This document shows positions 8,481 through 17,337 of a DNA stretch of 64,000 nucleotides, one piece after another (position 1 is the first letter of the stretch; the number at the start of each line of letters is the position of its first letter). The stretch covers positions 1,800,501 through 1,864,500 of the forward strand of contig NZ_JAUTAE010000001.1 of the NCBI RefSeq assembly GCF_030818415.1. The letters are read 5' to 3'. Under the pieces are notes generated by a model. The model saw only the letters and a list, made by a program, of their open reading frames with translations. It ran no database searches and had not been told where the DNA came from. The position numbers were made by a program, and so were the translations under genes. Origin of the DNA: Sphingomonas sp. SORGH_AS_0950 (GTDB lineage: Bacteria > Pseudomonadota > Alphaproteobacteria > Sphingomonadales > Sphingomonadaceae).

Positions 8481-10673
8481 ATGGCGATCCAGATCCGCAC
8501 CACCCTCGACGAGCCCGAAACCGGGGTCAGCTTCATTCCCCACCGCCCGTCGCGCCCCGAAAAGGCCGAAGGCGGCAAGCGCTTCGAGCTGGTGACGGAC
8601 TATACGCCGAACGGCGACCAGCCCGCCGCGATCCGGGAACTGACCGCGGCGGCGCGCGCTGGCGACAAGGACCAGGTGCTGCTGGGCGTCACCGGATCGG
8701 GCAAGACCTTCACCATGGCGAAGGTGATCGAGGAGTTGCAGCGCCCCGCGCTGATCCTGGCGCCCAACAAGATCCTGGCGGCGCAGCTCTATGGGGAGTT
8801 CAAGAACTTCTTCCCCAACAACGCGGTCGAATATTTCGTCAGCTATTACGACTATTACCAGCCCGAAGCCTATGTGCCCCGGTCGGACACGTACATCGAG
8901 AAGGAAAGCTCGATCAACGAGTCGATCGACCGGATGCGCCACTCGGCCACGCGCGCGCTGCTGGAGCGGGACGACGTCATCATCGTCGCCTCGGTGTCGT
9001 GCCTCTACGGTATCGGCTCGGTCGAGACCTATTCGGCGATGATCTTCGACCTGAAGAAAGGCCAGAGCGTCGACCAGCGCGAGATCATCCGCAAGCTGGT
9101 CGCGCTCCAATACAAGCGCAACGATGCCGCTTTCATGCGCGGCAATTTCCGGGTGAAGGGCGACAATCTCGAAATCTTCCCGTCGCACTATGAGGATTCG
9201 GCCTGGCGCGTGTCCTTCTTCGGCGACGAGATCGAGGAGATCGTGGAGTTCGACCCGCTGACCGGCAAGAAGGTCGCGAGCCTCAACTCGGTGCGAATCT
9301 ACGCCAACAGCCACTATGTGACGCCCGGCCCGACGATGAAGCAGGCGGTCGAGGCGATCAAGTTCGAGCTGGCCGAGCGGCTGAAGGAGCTGGAGATCGA
9401 GGGCAAGCTGCTGGAACGCCAGCGGCTGGAGCAGCGCACCAATTTCGACCTGGAGATGATCGCCGCCACCGGCAGCTGCAACGGCATCGAGAATTACAGC
9501 CGCTTCCTGACCGGCCGCCTGCCCGGCGAGCCGCCGCCCACCCTGTTCGAATATCTGCCCGAAAACGCCGTGCTGTTCGTCGACGAGAGCCATGTCACGA
9601 TCGGCCAGATCAACGGCATGTCGCGTGGCGACCATCGGCGCAAGATCACGCTGGCGGAGTATGGCTTCCGCCTGCCCTCCGCGATCGACAACCGGCCGCT
9701 GCGCTTCAACGAATGGGACGCGATGCGCCCGCAGACGGTCAGCGTCTCGGCCACGCCCGGCAACTGGGAGATGGAGCAGACAGGCGGCGTCTTCGTCGAA
9801 CAGGTCATCCGCCCCACCGGGCTGATCGACCCGCCGGTCGAGATCAAGCCGGTCGAGGAACAGGTCCAGGACCTGATCATCGAGGCGCGCAAGACGACCG
9901 AACTCGGCTATCGCACCCTCGTCACCACGCTGACCAAGCGGATGGCCGAGGACCTGACCGAATATATGCACGAAGCGGGGATCAAGGTCCGCTACATGCA
10001 CTCCGATGTCGAGACGCTGGAGCGTATCGAGCTGATCCGCGACCTGCGGCTGGGCGTGTACGACGTGCTGATCGGCATCAACCTGCTGCGCGAGGGGTTG
10101 GATATTCCCGAGTGCGGGCTGGTCGCGATCCTCGACGCGGACAAGGAAGGCTTCCTGCGCTCCGAAACCTCGCTGATCCAGACGATCGGGCGCGCGGCGC
10201 GCAACGTCGATGGCCGCGTGATCCTGTACGCCGACCGGATCACCGGGTCGATGGAACGCGCCATGTCCGAGACGTCACGGCGTCGCGAGAAGCAGATGGC
10301 CTATAATGCCGAACATGGCATCACGCCGCAGACGATCCGCCGCCAGATCGGCGACATCATCGCGCATGTCGCCAGCGGCGATCAGGTGACGGTGCCGATC
10401 GATGAGGACCGTCCGCACATGGTCGGCCACAATCTGCGCGCCTATATCGAGGAACTCGAAAAGAAGATGCGCAAGGCCGCCGCCGACCTCGAATTCGAGG
10501 AAGCGGGCCGGTTGCGCGACGAGATCCGGCAGCTGGAGAATGAGGAACTGGGCCTGCCCGTCCATGAGAAGAAGGCCCCGATCATGGGCCGCTCCAACGA
10601 GGGCAAGCCGGGAACCCGCAAGACGCGGTTCGGTAAGAGCAAGAAATTCGCGAGCGGGCGCAAGGCGAACTGA
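8481..10673 (+). CDS. uvrB: excinuclease ABC subunit UvrB
   Basis: Damage-verification helicase-like subunit of nucleotide excision repair, working with UvrA and UvrC. The 730-residue protein has Walker A GVTGSGKT at about 69-76, the DNA-clamping beta-hairpin [12 protein letters not shown], the DEAD-like DESH, helicase motifs in the second domain (GRAARN), and a C-terminal UVR domain that binds UvrC. The extra N-terminal stretch of about 30 residues before FELVTDY is usual in alphaproteobacteria. The first ATG after the divergent M20 gene is used. No LexA site of the alphaproteobacterial type was obvious upstream. Confidence 0.98.
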   Translation: MAIQIRTTLDEPETGVSFIPHRPSRPEKAEGGKRFELVTDYTPNGDQPAAIRELTAAARAGDKDQVLLGVTGSGKTFTMAKVIEELQRPALILAPNKILAAQLYGEFKNFFPNNAVEYFVSYYDYYQPEAYVPRSDTYIEKESSINESIDRMRHSATRALLERDDVIIVASVSCLYGIGSVETYSAMIFDLKKGQSVDQREIIRKLVALQYKRNDAAFMRGNFRVKGDNLEIFPSHYEDSAWRVSFFGDEIEEIVEFDPLTGKKVASLNSVRIYANSHYVTPGPTMKQAVEAIKFELAERLKELEIEGKLLERQRLEQRTNFDLEMIAATGSCNGIENYSRFLTGRLPGEPPPTLFEYLPENAVLFVDESHVTIGQINGMSRGDHRRKITLAEYGFRLPSAIDNRPLRFNEWDAMRPQTVSVSATPGNWEMEQTGGVFVEQVIRPTGLIDPPVEIKPVEEQVQDLIIEARKTTELGYRTLVTTLTKRMAEDLTEYMHEAGIKVRYMHSDVETLERIELIRDLRLGVYDVLIGINLLREGLDIPECGLVAILDADKEGFLRSETSLIQTIGRAARNVDGRVILYADRITGSMERAMSETSRRREKQMAYNAEHGITPQTIRRQIGDIIAHVASGDQVTVPIDEDRPHMVGHNLRAYIEELEKKMRKAAADLEFEEAGRLRDEIRQLENEELGLPVHEKKAPIMGRSNEGKPGTRKTRFGKSKKFASGRKAN

Positions 10674-11168
10674 TCGAAGGGGCAATCGCCCCATGAGGCA
10701 CGCATCCCGCTTCCTCAAACCCGCCCCTCCCGCAAGCGGGAGGGGATGGGGGAGGGCCCGCGCCGCAAGGGCTCAAGGTCAGGACTGTTCGTGACCCCAA
10801 CGCGGTTACCGCAGGGACCCCAGGCCGCGTCAGGGCCGATCGATACTCAGTAATGCCTTCTCTCCCTCGCCCCTCGCAGAGGGGAGAGGGTTGCGCAGAC
10901 TTGGCCTTTGCGAGAGCAAAGGCTTAGTCGGAGCTGGGTGAGGGGTGGGCGCTCGCTCGGCGAGCGCGCGAGCCCCTGGGCTCGCTCGCCCCCTCGCCCA
11001 AGCTGGACCTGTTTGGCCTATGCCCCTCCCCAACCCCTCCCCCTGCCGGGAGAGGGGCTATCGGGTCACGCGGGGCGAAAGGCGTCGGGGCGTATCGATG
11101 GCCATCACGCGGGCATTCGGAAAAGGCGAACGCCTGCGGGAACCCCCGCAAACCGCTCCTCCGCCCCC
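10674..11168. other. 495-base intergenic region with GC-rich hairpin repeats
   Basis: I see no supported gene. The stretch carries G/C-tract palindromes: a perfect 10-bp hairpin at 10724-10745 (CCCCTCCCGC arms), a similar imperfect one near 10862-10890, and a third near 11024-11056. These look like the dispersed C-tract intergenic repeats seen again at 19680-19743 and 41399-41463. None is followed by a clear T-run, so termination activity is uncertain. Confidence 0.6.
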
Positions 11169-11540
11169 TCACCCCAGGTCGAGATTCTCCGTCGTCACGC
11201 CATAATAGCCCGCCACCCGGTCGGCATAGGCCTGGTCGAAGATCGGTGCGTTGTTGGCCCAGCTTGGGCCGCCTTCCAGCAGGCGGCGGTCGACGGTGAT
11301 GACATATTGGTCGTTCACCGGATCGAACTGCAACAGGCTGAACGGCACCGGGTAGAAGCTCTTGCCTATGCCCAGGAACCCGCCCAGTGCCAGCACCGCA
11401 TGCGTCGCGCGGCCCGATCGCTTGTGGACCATGAAGGAATAGACGCTGCCGATCGTGTCGCCGTCGCGGCTCTCCAGCTTCAGCGTCCCCGCGACATTGG
11501 ACTGGACCAGGATCAGGGTCGGCGTATCGTGATCGGCCAT
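11169..11540 (-). CDS. PRC-barrel domain protein
   Basis: A 123-residue soluble protein. Its N-terminal half (ESRDGDTIGSVYSFMVHKRSGRATHAVL) matches the PRC-barrel beta-fold, which is found in RimM, photosynthetic reaction centre H subunits and many stand-alone proteins of unknown role. GGAGG lies 8 bases before the ATG, indicating good expression. The C-terminus contains Tyr-rich segments and ends NLDLG. There are no neighbours that suggest a function. Confidence 0.88.
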   Translation of the reverse strand: MADHDTPTLILVQSNVAGTLKLESRDGDTIGSVYSFMVHKRSGRATHAVLALGGFLGIGKSFYPVPFSLLQFDPVNDQYVITVDRRLLEGGPSWANNAPIFDQAYADRVAGYYGVTTENLDLG

Positions 11541-11669
11541 TCTTAACCTCCGTTTATCGCCCTTCAAACCCGCCAGGGCGAGGCCGGGTTCCGGTGCCCG
11601 CCGCAACGGCACGGCCTGCCGCAGCACGGGGTTGAGCGATAGTTGATGCTCGACCATAGGCTGGGGGCG

Positions 11670-12203
11670 ATGCGTCGCTTGTCCCTTGCTCCCCTCGCCA
11701 CGACGATGGTCGCGGCGGCCGCCCTGTCGGGCTGTATCCCCGCCACCCGCCCCGAGGCCGCTCCGCCGGTCCGTCACACGCCCCGCCCGGCTCCGCAGCC
11801 GCCCGCCCCGCGCCCCGTGCTGGGCTCCGACTGGCGCGATTGGCCGCTGACGCCCGGCGACTGGCGCTATCGGCGCACCGCGCAAGGGTCGACCGCGGTG
11901 TTCGGTACGGCGGGGGTCACGCGGCTGGCGCTGACCTGCGATCCGCGCACCCGCCAGATCAGGCTGGATCGCCCCGCCTCGGTCGCCGGGAGCATCACCG
12001 TCCGCACCTCCAGCACGACCAAGATATTGACCGCGCGCGCCGTCGCGACGGGGGCGGAAATCCTGCTCCCCGCCGCCGACCCGCTGCTCGACGCCATGGC
12101 GTTCAGCCGGGGGCGGTTCACGATGGAGCAGGCAGGCCAGGTGCCGCTCGTCATCCCCGCCTATGCCGAGATCGGACGCGTGATCGAGGATTGTCGGGGC
12201 TGA
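11670..12203 (+). CDS. hypothetical lipoprotein
   Basis: A 177-residue lipoprotein. The lipobox is LSGC after a hydrophobic signal (residues about 9-24). Then comes a Pro-rich linker (about 30-60) and a beta-rich domain with WPLTPGDWRYRR and two cysteines (LTCDPRT and EDCRG) that could form a disulphide. The family is not recognised beyond a conserved hypothetical alphaproteobacterial type. An ATG 8 codons upstream would put charged residues before the signal peptide, so the internal ATG is preferred. Confidence 0.75.
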   Translation: MRRLSLAPLATTMVAAAALSGCIPATRPEAAPPVRHTPRPAPQPPAPRPVLGSDWRDWPLTPGDWRYRRTAQGSTAVFGTAGVTRLALTCDPRTRQIRLDRPASVAGSITVRTSSTTKILTARAVATGAEILLPAADPLLDAMAFSRGRFTMEQAGQVPLVIPAYAEIGRVIEDCRG

Positions 12204-12332
12204 GTCCCGGCCGTTTGGCGGGCGCAAGATGCTCGGCCAAACATCGTTGCATTACAAGTCTTGTTTATCGACTTTCGACTACGCACATTGCGGTTGCGCA
12301 CTTTGAAAGGGCGCGTTGGCTATCCACTAGCG

Positions 12333-12346
12333 AAAGGAGGTGATCC
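12333..12346 (+). promoter_or_regulatory. full-length Shine-Dalgarno: perfect complement of the 16S 3' tail
   Basis: The 14 bases AAAGGAGGTGATCC are an exact complement of the universal 16S rRNA 3' end GGATCACCTCCTTT. The GGAGG core lies 7 bases before an ATG. Typical genes in this window match only 4-7 bases. Confidence 0.85.
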
Positions 12347-12347
12347 G

Positions 12348-12404
12348 ATGTCTCATGGTTCAGCAAGGGGGTCGGTTCAGTTCGTTCGGGGGGCCGGTCT
12401 CTGA
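12348..12404 (+). CDS. micro-ORF / leader peptide candidate, 18 codons
   Basis: An 18-codon frame, MSHGSARGSVQFVRGAGL followed by TGA, begins at an ideal distance from an exceptionally long Shine-Dalgarno. Two further tiny frames follow in the same region: 18 codons starting at 12410 (MDAVRGVFSPNQRPCPMS), and 14 codons starting in the overlapping ATGA (MRPAWSPGLELSGR). The product is not recognised. It could be a leader peptide whose translation controls the downstream hairpins, or a small protein. No downstream plus-strand gene is within reach, so a self-contained RNA is equally possible. Confidence 0.5.
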   Translation: MSHGSARGSVQFVRGAGL

Positions 12405-12522
12405 CATCGATGGATGCGGTCCGGGGGGTATTCTCCCCCAATCAACGGCCGTGTCCGATGTCATGAGGCCCGCATGGTCTCCCGGGCTGGAGCTCTCCGG
12501 CCGCTGACCATGTTTAGGGGTT

Positions 12523-12557
12523 GCCGGGGCCGTCGTGATGACGTCCCGGCAGCCTCT
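12523..12557 (+). terminator. intrinsic terminator after the structured leader-like region
   Basis: A GCCGGG/CCCGGC stem with an inner CGTC/GACG extension is followed within 2 bases by CTCTTTT. It lies far from any annotated plus-strand gene end, which supports a short transcript arising in 12240-12350. Confidence 0.65.
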
Positions 12558-12594
12558 TTTCATTTCTGGGGCAGACGGGACGGCGGCGTCCGTG

Positions 12595-13869
12595 TCACGG
12601 CCTTGCCGGAGCTGGGTCCTGCATCACCAGCCGCAATGGCCTGTCGCCGGGCACCAGCAGGGACGGCACATCCTCGCCCGCCCGCACCAGCACCTGATCG
12701 ACCGGAATCGCATCGTCGCTCTCACCCGCGATGAACGCCTGAACCAGCCGCTCGCCCCTTTGCGGCACGAAGCCCGGCGGGATCGCCAAAGGCCGCCGGT
12801 TCATCGCCGCCAGCCAGTCGGGGCGCCCCTTCACCATCCGGGCGGCGGGATGATAGACCTGCAGGTCGACCGCACCGGCATATCGGCCGACGGTGACGGG
12901 ATGGTCGTTGTCGAACAGGATCGTCGATCGATCATAACCCTTCGCCGCCAGGGCCTGGCGGGCAAGCCCGGTGTCACGCCCCATTTGCGGCCCCAGGGTC
13001 ACCTGATCGACGGTCAGCGGATCGATGCCGGTCTTCGCCTTCAACCGGGTCGCCATCCAGCTATACGTCCCTTCGTCCCAGCCTTGGATCGGCCGCTCCG
13101 TGACATGGCTGAAACCGACATAGACGAAGAATTTGGCCCTGGGATCGGCCGCCAGCGCCTGCGCCAGGTGATTGGCCTGTGCCTCTTCCCGCCGCGCGAT
13201 GCTCTCGGCGCGGCTCGTTCCACCGCCCCGCTCCGCCTGGGTGATCTCATAGGCCAGCGGGCGATAGCCGAGCGACAGCGACTGGCGGACGAAATCGGCG
13301 AACACGGGGTCGCGTGTATAATAGCCCGTACCGCTGAGCGTCGGATAACCGCTTTTCGCCAGGCGGGTCATGGCGGCCTGCGTTCCGTCGCTGACGAAGG
13401 TCTCCGCCGCCAGCACCGAATAGCCCAGCGGCCGAAGCGCCCGCGCCACCTCTAGCGCAAAGGCCCGATGCCGGGGAACGCCGTGATTCTCGTTGAGGAT
13501 GACCACGCGCGTCCGGGCCGCCCGCGCGACGATCTCGGCGAGGGCGTCGCGCGGGGTCGCGGCGGCGACCCGCTCCGCTATCGCCCGAGCCTCGGCGTCC
13601 TCGGCTGGTGCGGGCTCGGCCTCAACGGGTTCGGCCGTCATCAGCGTCCGCATTTCCAGCCACTGGCCGTGGACGAAACCCGGCTTCGCCTTGCCGGCCG
13701 AATCGAAAGCCAGCGGCCGAAGCCGCTCGGCGGCATCGAGATAGCGTCCTTTCCCCAGCAGCTGCGACGCCGCGTTCGCCGCCTCCAGATCCGCCTGCGT
13801 CGCGCCATCCTGTGCCATCGCGGCGGTGGAGAGCATCATCAACACCACCACCGCCGCGCGCATGCTCAT
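12595..13869 (-). CDS. exported protein with EreA/ChaN-like fold
   Basis: A 424-residue protein with a signal peptide (1-19, AMAQ). The core carries VVILNENHGVPRHRAFALEV, a Glu-x-x-His motif seen in EreA-type esterases and ChaN-like haem-binding proteins, and a later VGFSHVTE His motif. The N-terminal 70 residues form a helical repeat-like segment. Substrate is unknown. Its ATG overlaps the stop of the preceding gene (ATGA), and it ends the telA-type operon, so it may act in the same stress response. That is inference only. Confidence 0.7.
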   Translation of the reverse strand: MSMRAAVVVLMMLSTAAMAQDGATQADLEAANAASQLLGKGRYLDAAERLRPLAFDSAGKAKPGFVHGQWLEMRTLMTAEPVEAEPAPAEDAEARAIAERVAAATPRDALAEIVARAARTRVVILNENHGVPRHRAFALEVARALRPLGYSVLAAETFVSDGTQAAMTRLAKSGYPTLSGTGYYTRDPVFADFVRQSLSLGYRPLAYEITQAERGGGTSRAESIARREEAQANHLAQALAADPRAKFFVYVGFSHVTERPIQGWDEGTYSWMATRLKAKTGIDPLTVDQVTLGPQMGRDTGLARQALAAKGYDRSTILFDNDHPVTVGRYAGAVDLQVYHPAARMVKGRPDWLAAMNRRPLAIPPGFVPQRGERLVQAFIAGESDDAIPVDQVLVRAGEDVPSLLVPGDRPLRLVMQDPAPARP

Positions 13870-14600
13870 TCCGCCCTTTCCTCGCGATACTTCATTTCCA
13901 GGAAGCGTCCGCGCGTCGACAGGCTGTCGAGATCGGCCTGGGCCAGACGCTGGGTCATGTCGCCAATCTCCTGTTCGATCAGCTTCAATCCGTCGACCAG
14001 CTGCGCATCCGGCGTCCGCCCGTTGCGCTCGACCCGGCGGAGCGGCTCGGGCACGCGCTCATAATCGCGCAGAAAGGCGGGCAGCTGCTCGCCGATCAGG
14101 CGGCGGACCTCCATCGCCTCGGTGGTGTCGTTGTCGACCCCGGTGAGCTGCGGCGACAGCGTGTCGAGCCGCTGGCCGATCCGGTCGACCAGTTGCACAG
14201 CGGGCGCGGGCAGCAAGGGGCGCTGCGCCTCCAGCCAGCGTTCGGTCTGGGCGGGCAGCGCCTTGATATCGACCTGCGCCAGCCTGGCCGGGCTGGGCGC
14301 GCGCGCGGCCGGAGCCAGGGCGATCGCCAGCGTCACCGCGATCATCAGCATCATCGCCGCCAGCGCCCCGAAAATGCCGATCCCGCCGGGCAGGATCAGC
14401 CCGGTCACCATCGCCGCGATCAGGATGACGGCATTGGCGACCGCGATCAGGATCACGCGTTGCAGGGCCGAGCGCGCGCGGCGGCGCACCCGCTTGACGG
14501 TCTGCTGCGCGGACCCGCGATAATCCTGCGAGATGCGCGCCATCACTTCGCGCGCACGCTCGATCTGGGCATCGACCTCGTTCGAGCGGGGTGTGGTCAC
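13866..14600 (-). CDS. conserved membrane protein partnered with TelA (XpaC-like)
   Basis: A 244-residue protein with a charged N-terminal helix (about 1-45), two adjacent membrane helices (about 47-95), and a long alpha-helical cytoplasmic C-terminus. Topology and position next to TelA resemble the XpaC/YceG-type proteins often paired with TelA, but sequence identity is not demonstrable by eye. It lies 4 bases downstream of the telA stop and overlaps the next gene by 4 bases, so the three genes form one operon. Confidence 0.7.
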   Translation of the reverse strand: MTTPRSNEVDAQIERAREVMARISQDYRGSAQQTVKRVRRRARSALQRVILIAVANAVILIAAMVTGLILPGGIGIFGALAAMMLMIAVTLAIALAPAARAPSPARLAQVDIKALPAQTERWLEAQRPLLPAPAVQLVDRIGQRLDTLSPQLTGVDNDTTEAMEVRRLIGEQLPAFLRDYERVPEPLRRVERNGRTPDAQLVDGLKLIEQEIGDMTQRLAQADLDSLSTRGRFLEMKYREERAE

Positions 14601-14604
14601 GACC

Positions 14605-15816
14605 TTACAGCGCCTCCAGCTTGAGCGACGACGATGCGCCGCCGGTCAGTTGCGGGTTCTGCGCCCCCTCGGCCCGCGCGATATAGCCCTTCGACTTCTC
14701 GACCTCGTTGCCCAGCGTCGTCACGGTGGTCTTCATCGAATCGAGCGCCTTCAACTTGAAGCTGTCGATCGCGTCCATCGTGTCGTAGATATTCTGGAAG
14801 GCGCGTTGCAGCGTTTCCAGCGGGATGGTCGAGGCCGCCGCCTGCTCATGAATCTGCGCGGTCTGGCTGCGCAGCAGCTTGCCGGTCGAATCGATGATAT
14901 TGGCGGTGGTCGAGTTGAGCGCGGTGATCTGGTCGAGCACCAGCTTCTGGTTGGCCAGCGCCTGCGCCACGGTGACCGCGGTGCGCAAAGCCGAGACGGT
15001 GGTGGTCGAGGCGCGGTCGACGCCCTTCACCAGCTCGACATTGTTCTTCTTGACCAGATCGAGCGCCAGATAGCCCTGCACCGTGACCGCCATCTGGGTC
15101 AGCAGGTCCTGGGTCCGCTGGCGCGTGTAGAACAAGGCGGTCTCGCGGATCGCCTTGGCCTTGGCGGGATCGGTGTGATCCAGCTCGTTGGCCGTATCCT
15201 CCAGCTTGGCGTCCATCGTCTTGGACAGATGGATCATCTGCTCCAGCCGCCCCATCGCCGACCACAGGTTCGCCCGCTCGGTATCGATCGCGGCATTGTC
15301 CATCAGCAGTTCGTCGCGGCCCGAGGACAGGCTCTTCAGGATCGCGGCGATATGCGTCTGCGACGAGCGATAGCCGTCGAAATAGTCGCGCATCTTGTTG
15401 CCGAAGGGCAGGATGCCGAGCAGCTTGCGCGGAGCCGAGAGATTGCCCTGGCGACCGGGATCGAGGCTTTCGACCACGCGGCGCAACTCGGTCAGGTCCT
15501 TGCCCACGCCGGTCTCGCCGTCCATCGCCTTGACCGGGCGGTCGAGGAAGCGGTTGGACTGGCTGGCGGCCTCGCGGATTTCCTTCTGCCCCATGGCGGT
15601 GATCGCATCGACGCGGCGGCCGAATTCGGGGCTGTTGACGTCCTGCGCGATCAACTCGGCGACGAAGCCGTCGACCTTCTGCTCCAGCTGGCTGCGGGTC
15701 TTCTCATCGACCGGGACCAGCCCCGCGGCCTGGGACGGCGCCACCGTCGGCACGGGATCGGGTGGCGTCAGGGTCAGCCCCTTTTCCCCGGTCACAGTCT
15801 CGGCGGTCGTGGCCAT
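14605..15816 (-). CDS. TelA family toxic anion resistance protein
   Basis: A 403-residue, almost entirely alpha-helical cytoplasmic protein matching the TelA family, implicated in resistance to tellurite and to cell-envelope-acting compounds. Recognisable regions include FGNKMRDYFDGYRSSQTHI in the first third, and the well-conserved TTVSALRTAVTVAQALANQK and TTANIIDSTGKLLRSQ helices. GGAG lies 8 bases before the ATG. It is the first gene of a three-gene operon with the XpaC-like and EreA/ChaN-like genes. Confidence 0.92.
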   Translation of the reverse strand: MATTAETVTGEKGLTLTPPDPVPTVAPSQAAGLVPVDEKTRSQLEQKVDGFVAELIAQDVNSPEFGRRVDAITAMGQKEIREAASQSNRFLDRPVKAMDGETGVGKDLTELRRVVESLDPGRQGNLSAPRKLLGILPFGNKMRDYFDGYRSSQTHIAAILKSLSSGRDELLMDNAAIDTERANLWSAMGRLEQMIHLSKTMDAKLEDTANELDHTDPAKAKAIRETALFYTRQRTQDLLTQMAVTVQGYLALDLVKKNNVELVKGVDRASTTTVSALRTAVTVAQALANQKLVLDQITALNSTTANIIDSTGKLLRSQTAQIHEQAAASTIPLETLQRAFQNIYDTMDAIDSFKLKALDSMKTTVTTLGNEVEKSKGYIARAEGAQNPQLTGGASSSLKLEAL

Positions 15817-15879
15817 TACGCGTCTCCAAATACCTTGCCGCCTAGTGTGGAGGGGATGGCCGCGCGGTTCAAGTGTATT

Positions 15880-16100
15880 AACCGCATAATACTATGCGAC
15901 GCGTTTTCCATCTGTTCGACGGGATCAACGAAACCGATGCGGCAAGGCTTCGTTGGATGGCGGCGGCCCGGCTTCTCCGGATGGCCTGCCGATCATGCAG
16001 GATGGCGACGACACTCCCGCCCGGTCCAGCCGACCGAGGGCCGAGCCGAGTTATACCCTGCCTGGCCCCTGCCGGTCGCCCGACCGGCGGGGGTCCTTTT
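15880..16100 (+). ncRNA. possible small RNA ending in a strong hairpin
   Basis: This 304-base gap between the telA promoter side and the ruvB end has no convincing gene. On the plus strand it ends with a near-perfect hairpin (arms GCCGGTCG/CGACCGGC extended by CCCC/GGGG, 16066-16093) and TCCTTTT. At its start, TTCAAG and TACTAT are separated by 16 bases around 15870-15895, a weak promoter candidate. A 5' ATG frame starting at 15894 looks unlike neighbouring genes. The terminator serves no annotated plus-strand gene. Confidence 0.3.
16066..16100 (+). terminator. orphan intrinsic terminator
   Basis: A hairpin of about 13 base pairs with a 2-4 base loop is followed by TCCTTTT on the plus strand. 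The flanking genes (telA and ruvB) are both on the minus strand, so it does not serve them in this orientation. Confidence 0.6.
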
Positions 16101-16120
16101 CGAAAGGCCCCGCCCGCCCC

Positions 16121-17146
16121 TCAGGCGTCGAACAACCCGTCCTGCGCCCCCACCGGCGGGTTCAGCCCCAGATGCTTCCACCCGCCCGCATTCAGGATAC
16201 GCCCCCGCGCCGTCCGCGCCAGCAGGCCGAGCTGGATCAGATAGGGCTCGATCACCTCCTCGATCGTGTCGCGCGGCTCGGACAGTCCGGCGGCGAGCGT
16301 TTCCACCCCCACCGGGCCGCCGCGATAGACATCGGCGATCATCGTCAGATAGCGCCGGTCCATCGCATCCAGCCCCAGCGAGTCGACCTCCAGCCGGTTG
16401 AGCGCCTGGTCGGCGGCGGCGGCATGGACGATCTCATGCCCCGCCACTGTCGCGAAGTCGCGCACCCGGCGCAGCAGCCGCCCCGCGATACGCGGCGTCC
16501 CGCGCGACCGGCGCGCGACCTCGACCGCGCCGTCCTCGGCGATGGGCAGGTCGAGCAGCCGCGCGGCGCGGGTCACGACGCGGGTCAGCTCGGCGACCGT
16601 ATAGAATTGCAGGCGCACCGGAATGCCGAATCGATCGCGCAAGGGGGTGGTCAGCAGCCCCTGGCGCGTCGTCGCCCCGACCAGCGTGAAGCGCGGCAGG
16701 TCGATCCGTACCGAGCGCGCCGACGGCCCCTCGCCGATCATCAGGTCGAGGACGCGGTCCTCCATCGCGGGGTAGAGGACTTCCTCGACCGCGGGTTGCA
16801 GGCGGTGGATCTCGTCGATGAACAGGACGTCGCCATCCTCGAGATTGGTGAGCAGCGCGGCGAGATCGCCCGACTTGGCGATGACCGGGCCCGAGGTCGC
16901 GCGGAACCCCACCCCCATCTCGCGCGCGATGATCTGCGCCAGCGTCGTCTTGCCCAGCCCCGGCGGGCCGAAGAACAGCACATGGTCCAGCGCGTCGCCG
17001 CGCCCCTTCGCCGCCTGGATGAAGACGCGCAGATTGTCGCGTGCGGCCTGCTGGCCGACAAACTCGTCCAGGCTCTTGGGGCGGAGCGCGGCGTCGACAT
17101 CCTCGGGACGGCGGCTGGCGGACAGAAGACGGTCTTGGTCGGTCAC
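16121..17146 (-). CDS. ruvB: Holliday junction branch-migration helicase RuvB
   Basis: AAA+ hexameric motor that drives branch migration with RuvA. The 341-residue protein shows the N-terminal [13 protein letters not shown], Walker [10 protein letters not shown], Walker B FIDEIHRL, sensor 1 VGATTR, the Arg finger in PLRDRFGI, and a C-terminal winged helix ([15 protein letters not shown]). The ATG upstream in frame would add a 36-residue Arg/Cys-rich tail, so GTG (VTDQDRLL) is chosen. It is normally adjacent to ruvA, but here a plus-strand dehydrogenase gene lies between them. Confidence 0.98.
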   Translation of the reverse strand: MTDQDRLLSASRRPEDVDAALRPKSLDEFVGQQAARDNLRVFIQAAKGRGDALDHVLFFGPPGLGKTTLAQIIAREMGVGFRATSGPVIAKSGDLAALLTNLEDGDVLFIDEIHRLQPAVEEVLYPAMEDRVLDLMIGEGPSARSVRIDLPRFTLVGATTRQGLLTTPLRDRFGIPVRLQFYTVAELTRVVTRAARLLDLPIAEDGAVEVARRSRGTPRIAGRLLRRVRDFATVAGHEIVHAAAADQALNRLEVDSLGLDAMDRRYLTMIADVYRGGPVGVETLAAGLSEPRDTIEEVIEPYLIQLGLLARTARGRILNAGGWKHLGLNPPVGAQDGLFDA

Positions 17147-17337
17147 GACACGCGCCCTAGCGGCTGGACGGCGTGGCTGTCGAGCAGCGGAAGAAAGGCA
17201 GAAACGGCGAACATTGCACGAACATAGCAGCCTGTGGCCGACAGGGACAGCCATGGCGTCACCGGCTGTGCGGCCCGGCCCGTTGCGCTTGCCTCATGTG
17301 GCGGACTTTCGCCGCAAATCGCGCTAGACTGGCGGGC

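Larger units (their letters stand above)
12333..12558 (+). ncRNA. candidate structured RNA ending in an intrinsic terminator
   Basis: After the micro-ORF, three hairpins can be drawn. The first has arms GACATCG and CGATGTC (about 12403-12462) around an inner GGGGGG/CCCCC hairpin. The second has arms CATGGTC and GACCATG (about 12474-12511). The third has arms GCCGGG and CCCGGC (12523-12550) with inner CGTC/GACG, followed by CTCTTTT. Upstream, 12240-12300 is notably AT-richer than its surroundings and may hold the promoter. I do not recognise an RNA family; boundaries are approximate. Confidence 0.45.

Noticed and set aside
7065..10001. A very long minus-strand frame (about 980 codons) running through uvrB and the M20 gene
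   Set aside because: Only the part from 8396 down is real (the M20 protein with its signal peptide). The rest is antisense to uvrB and has no recognisable domain; high GC leaves long open antisense frames.
10674..11168. Possible short genes after uvrB
   Set aside because: The frames are Pro/Arg/Ala-rich translations of C-tract repeats without ribosome-binding sites.
12333..12346. A 16S rRNA fragment on the minus strand
   Set aside because: Only the 14 terminal bases match. The sequence next to them does not resemble the 16S 3' region, so it is a Shine-Dalgarno on the plus strand rather than an rRNA remnant.
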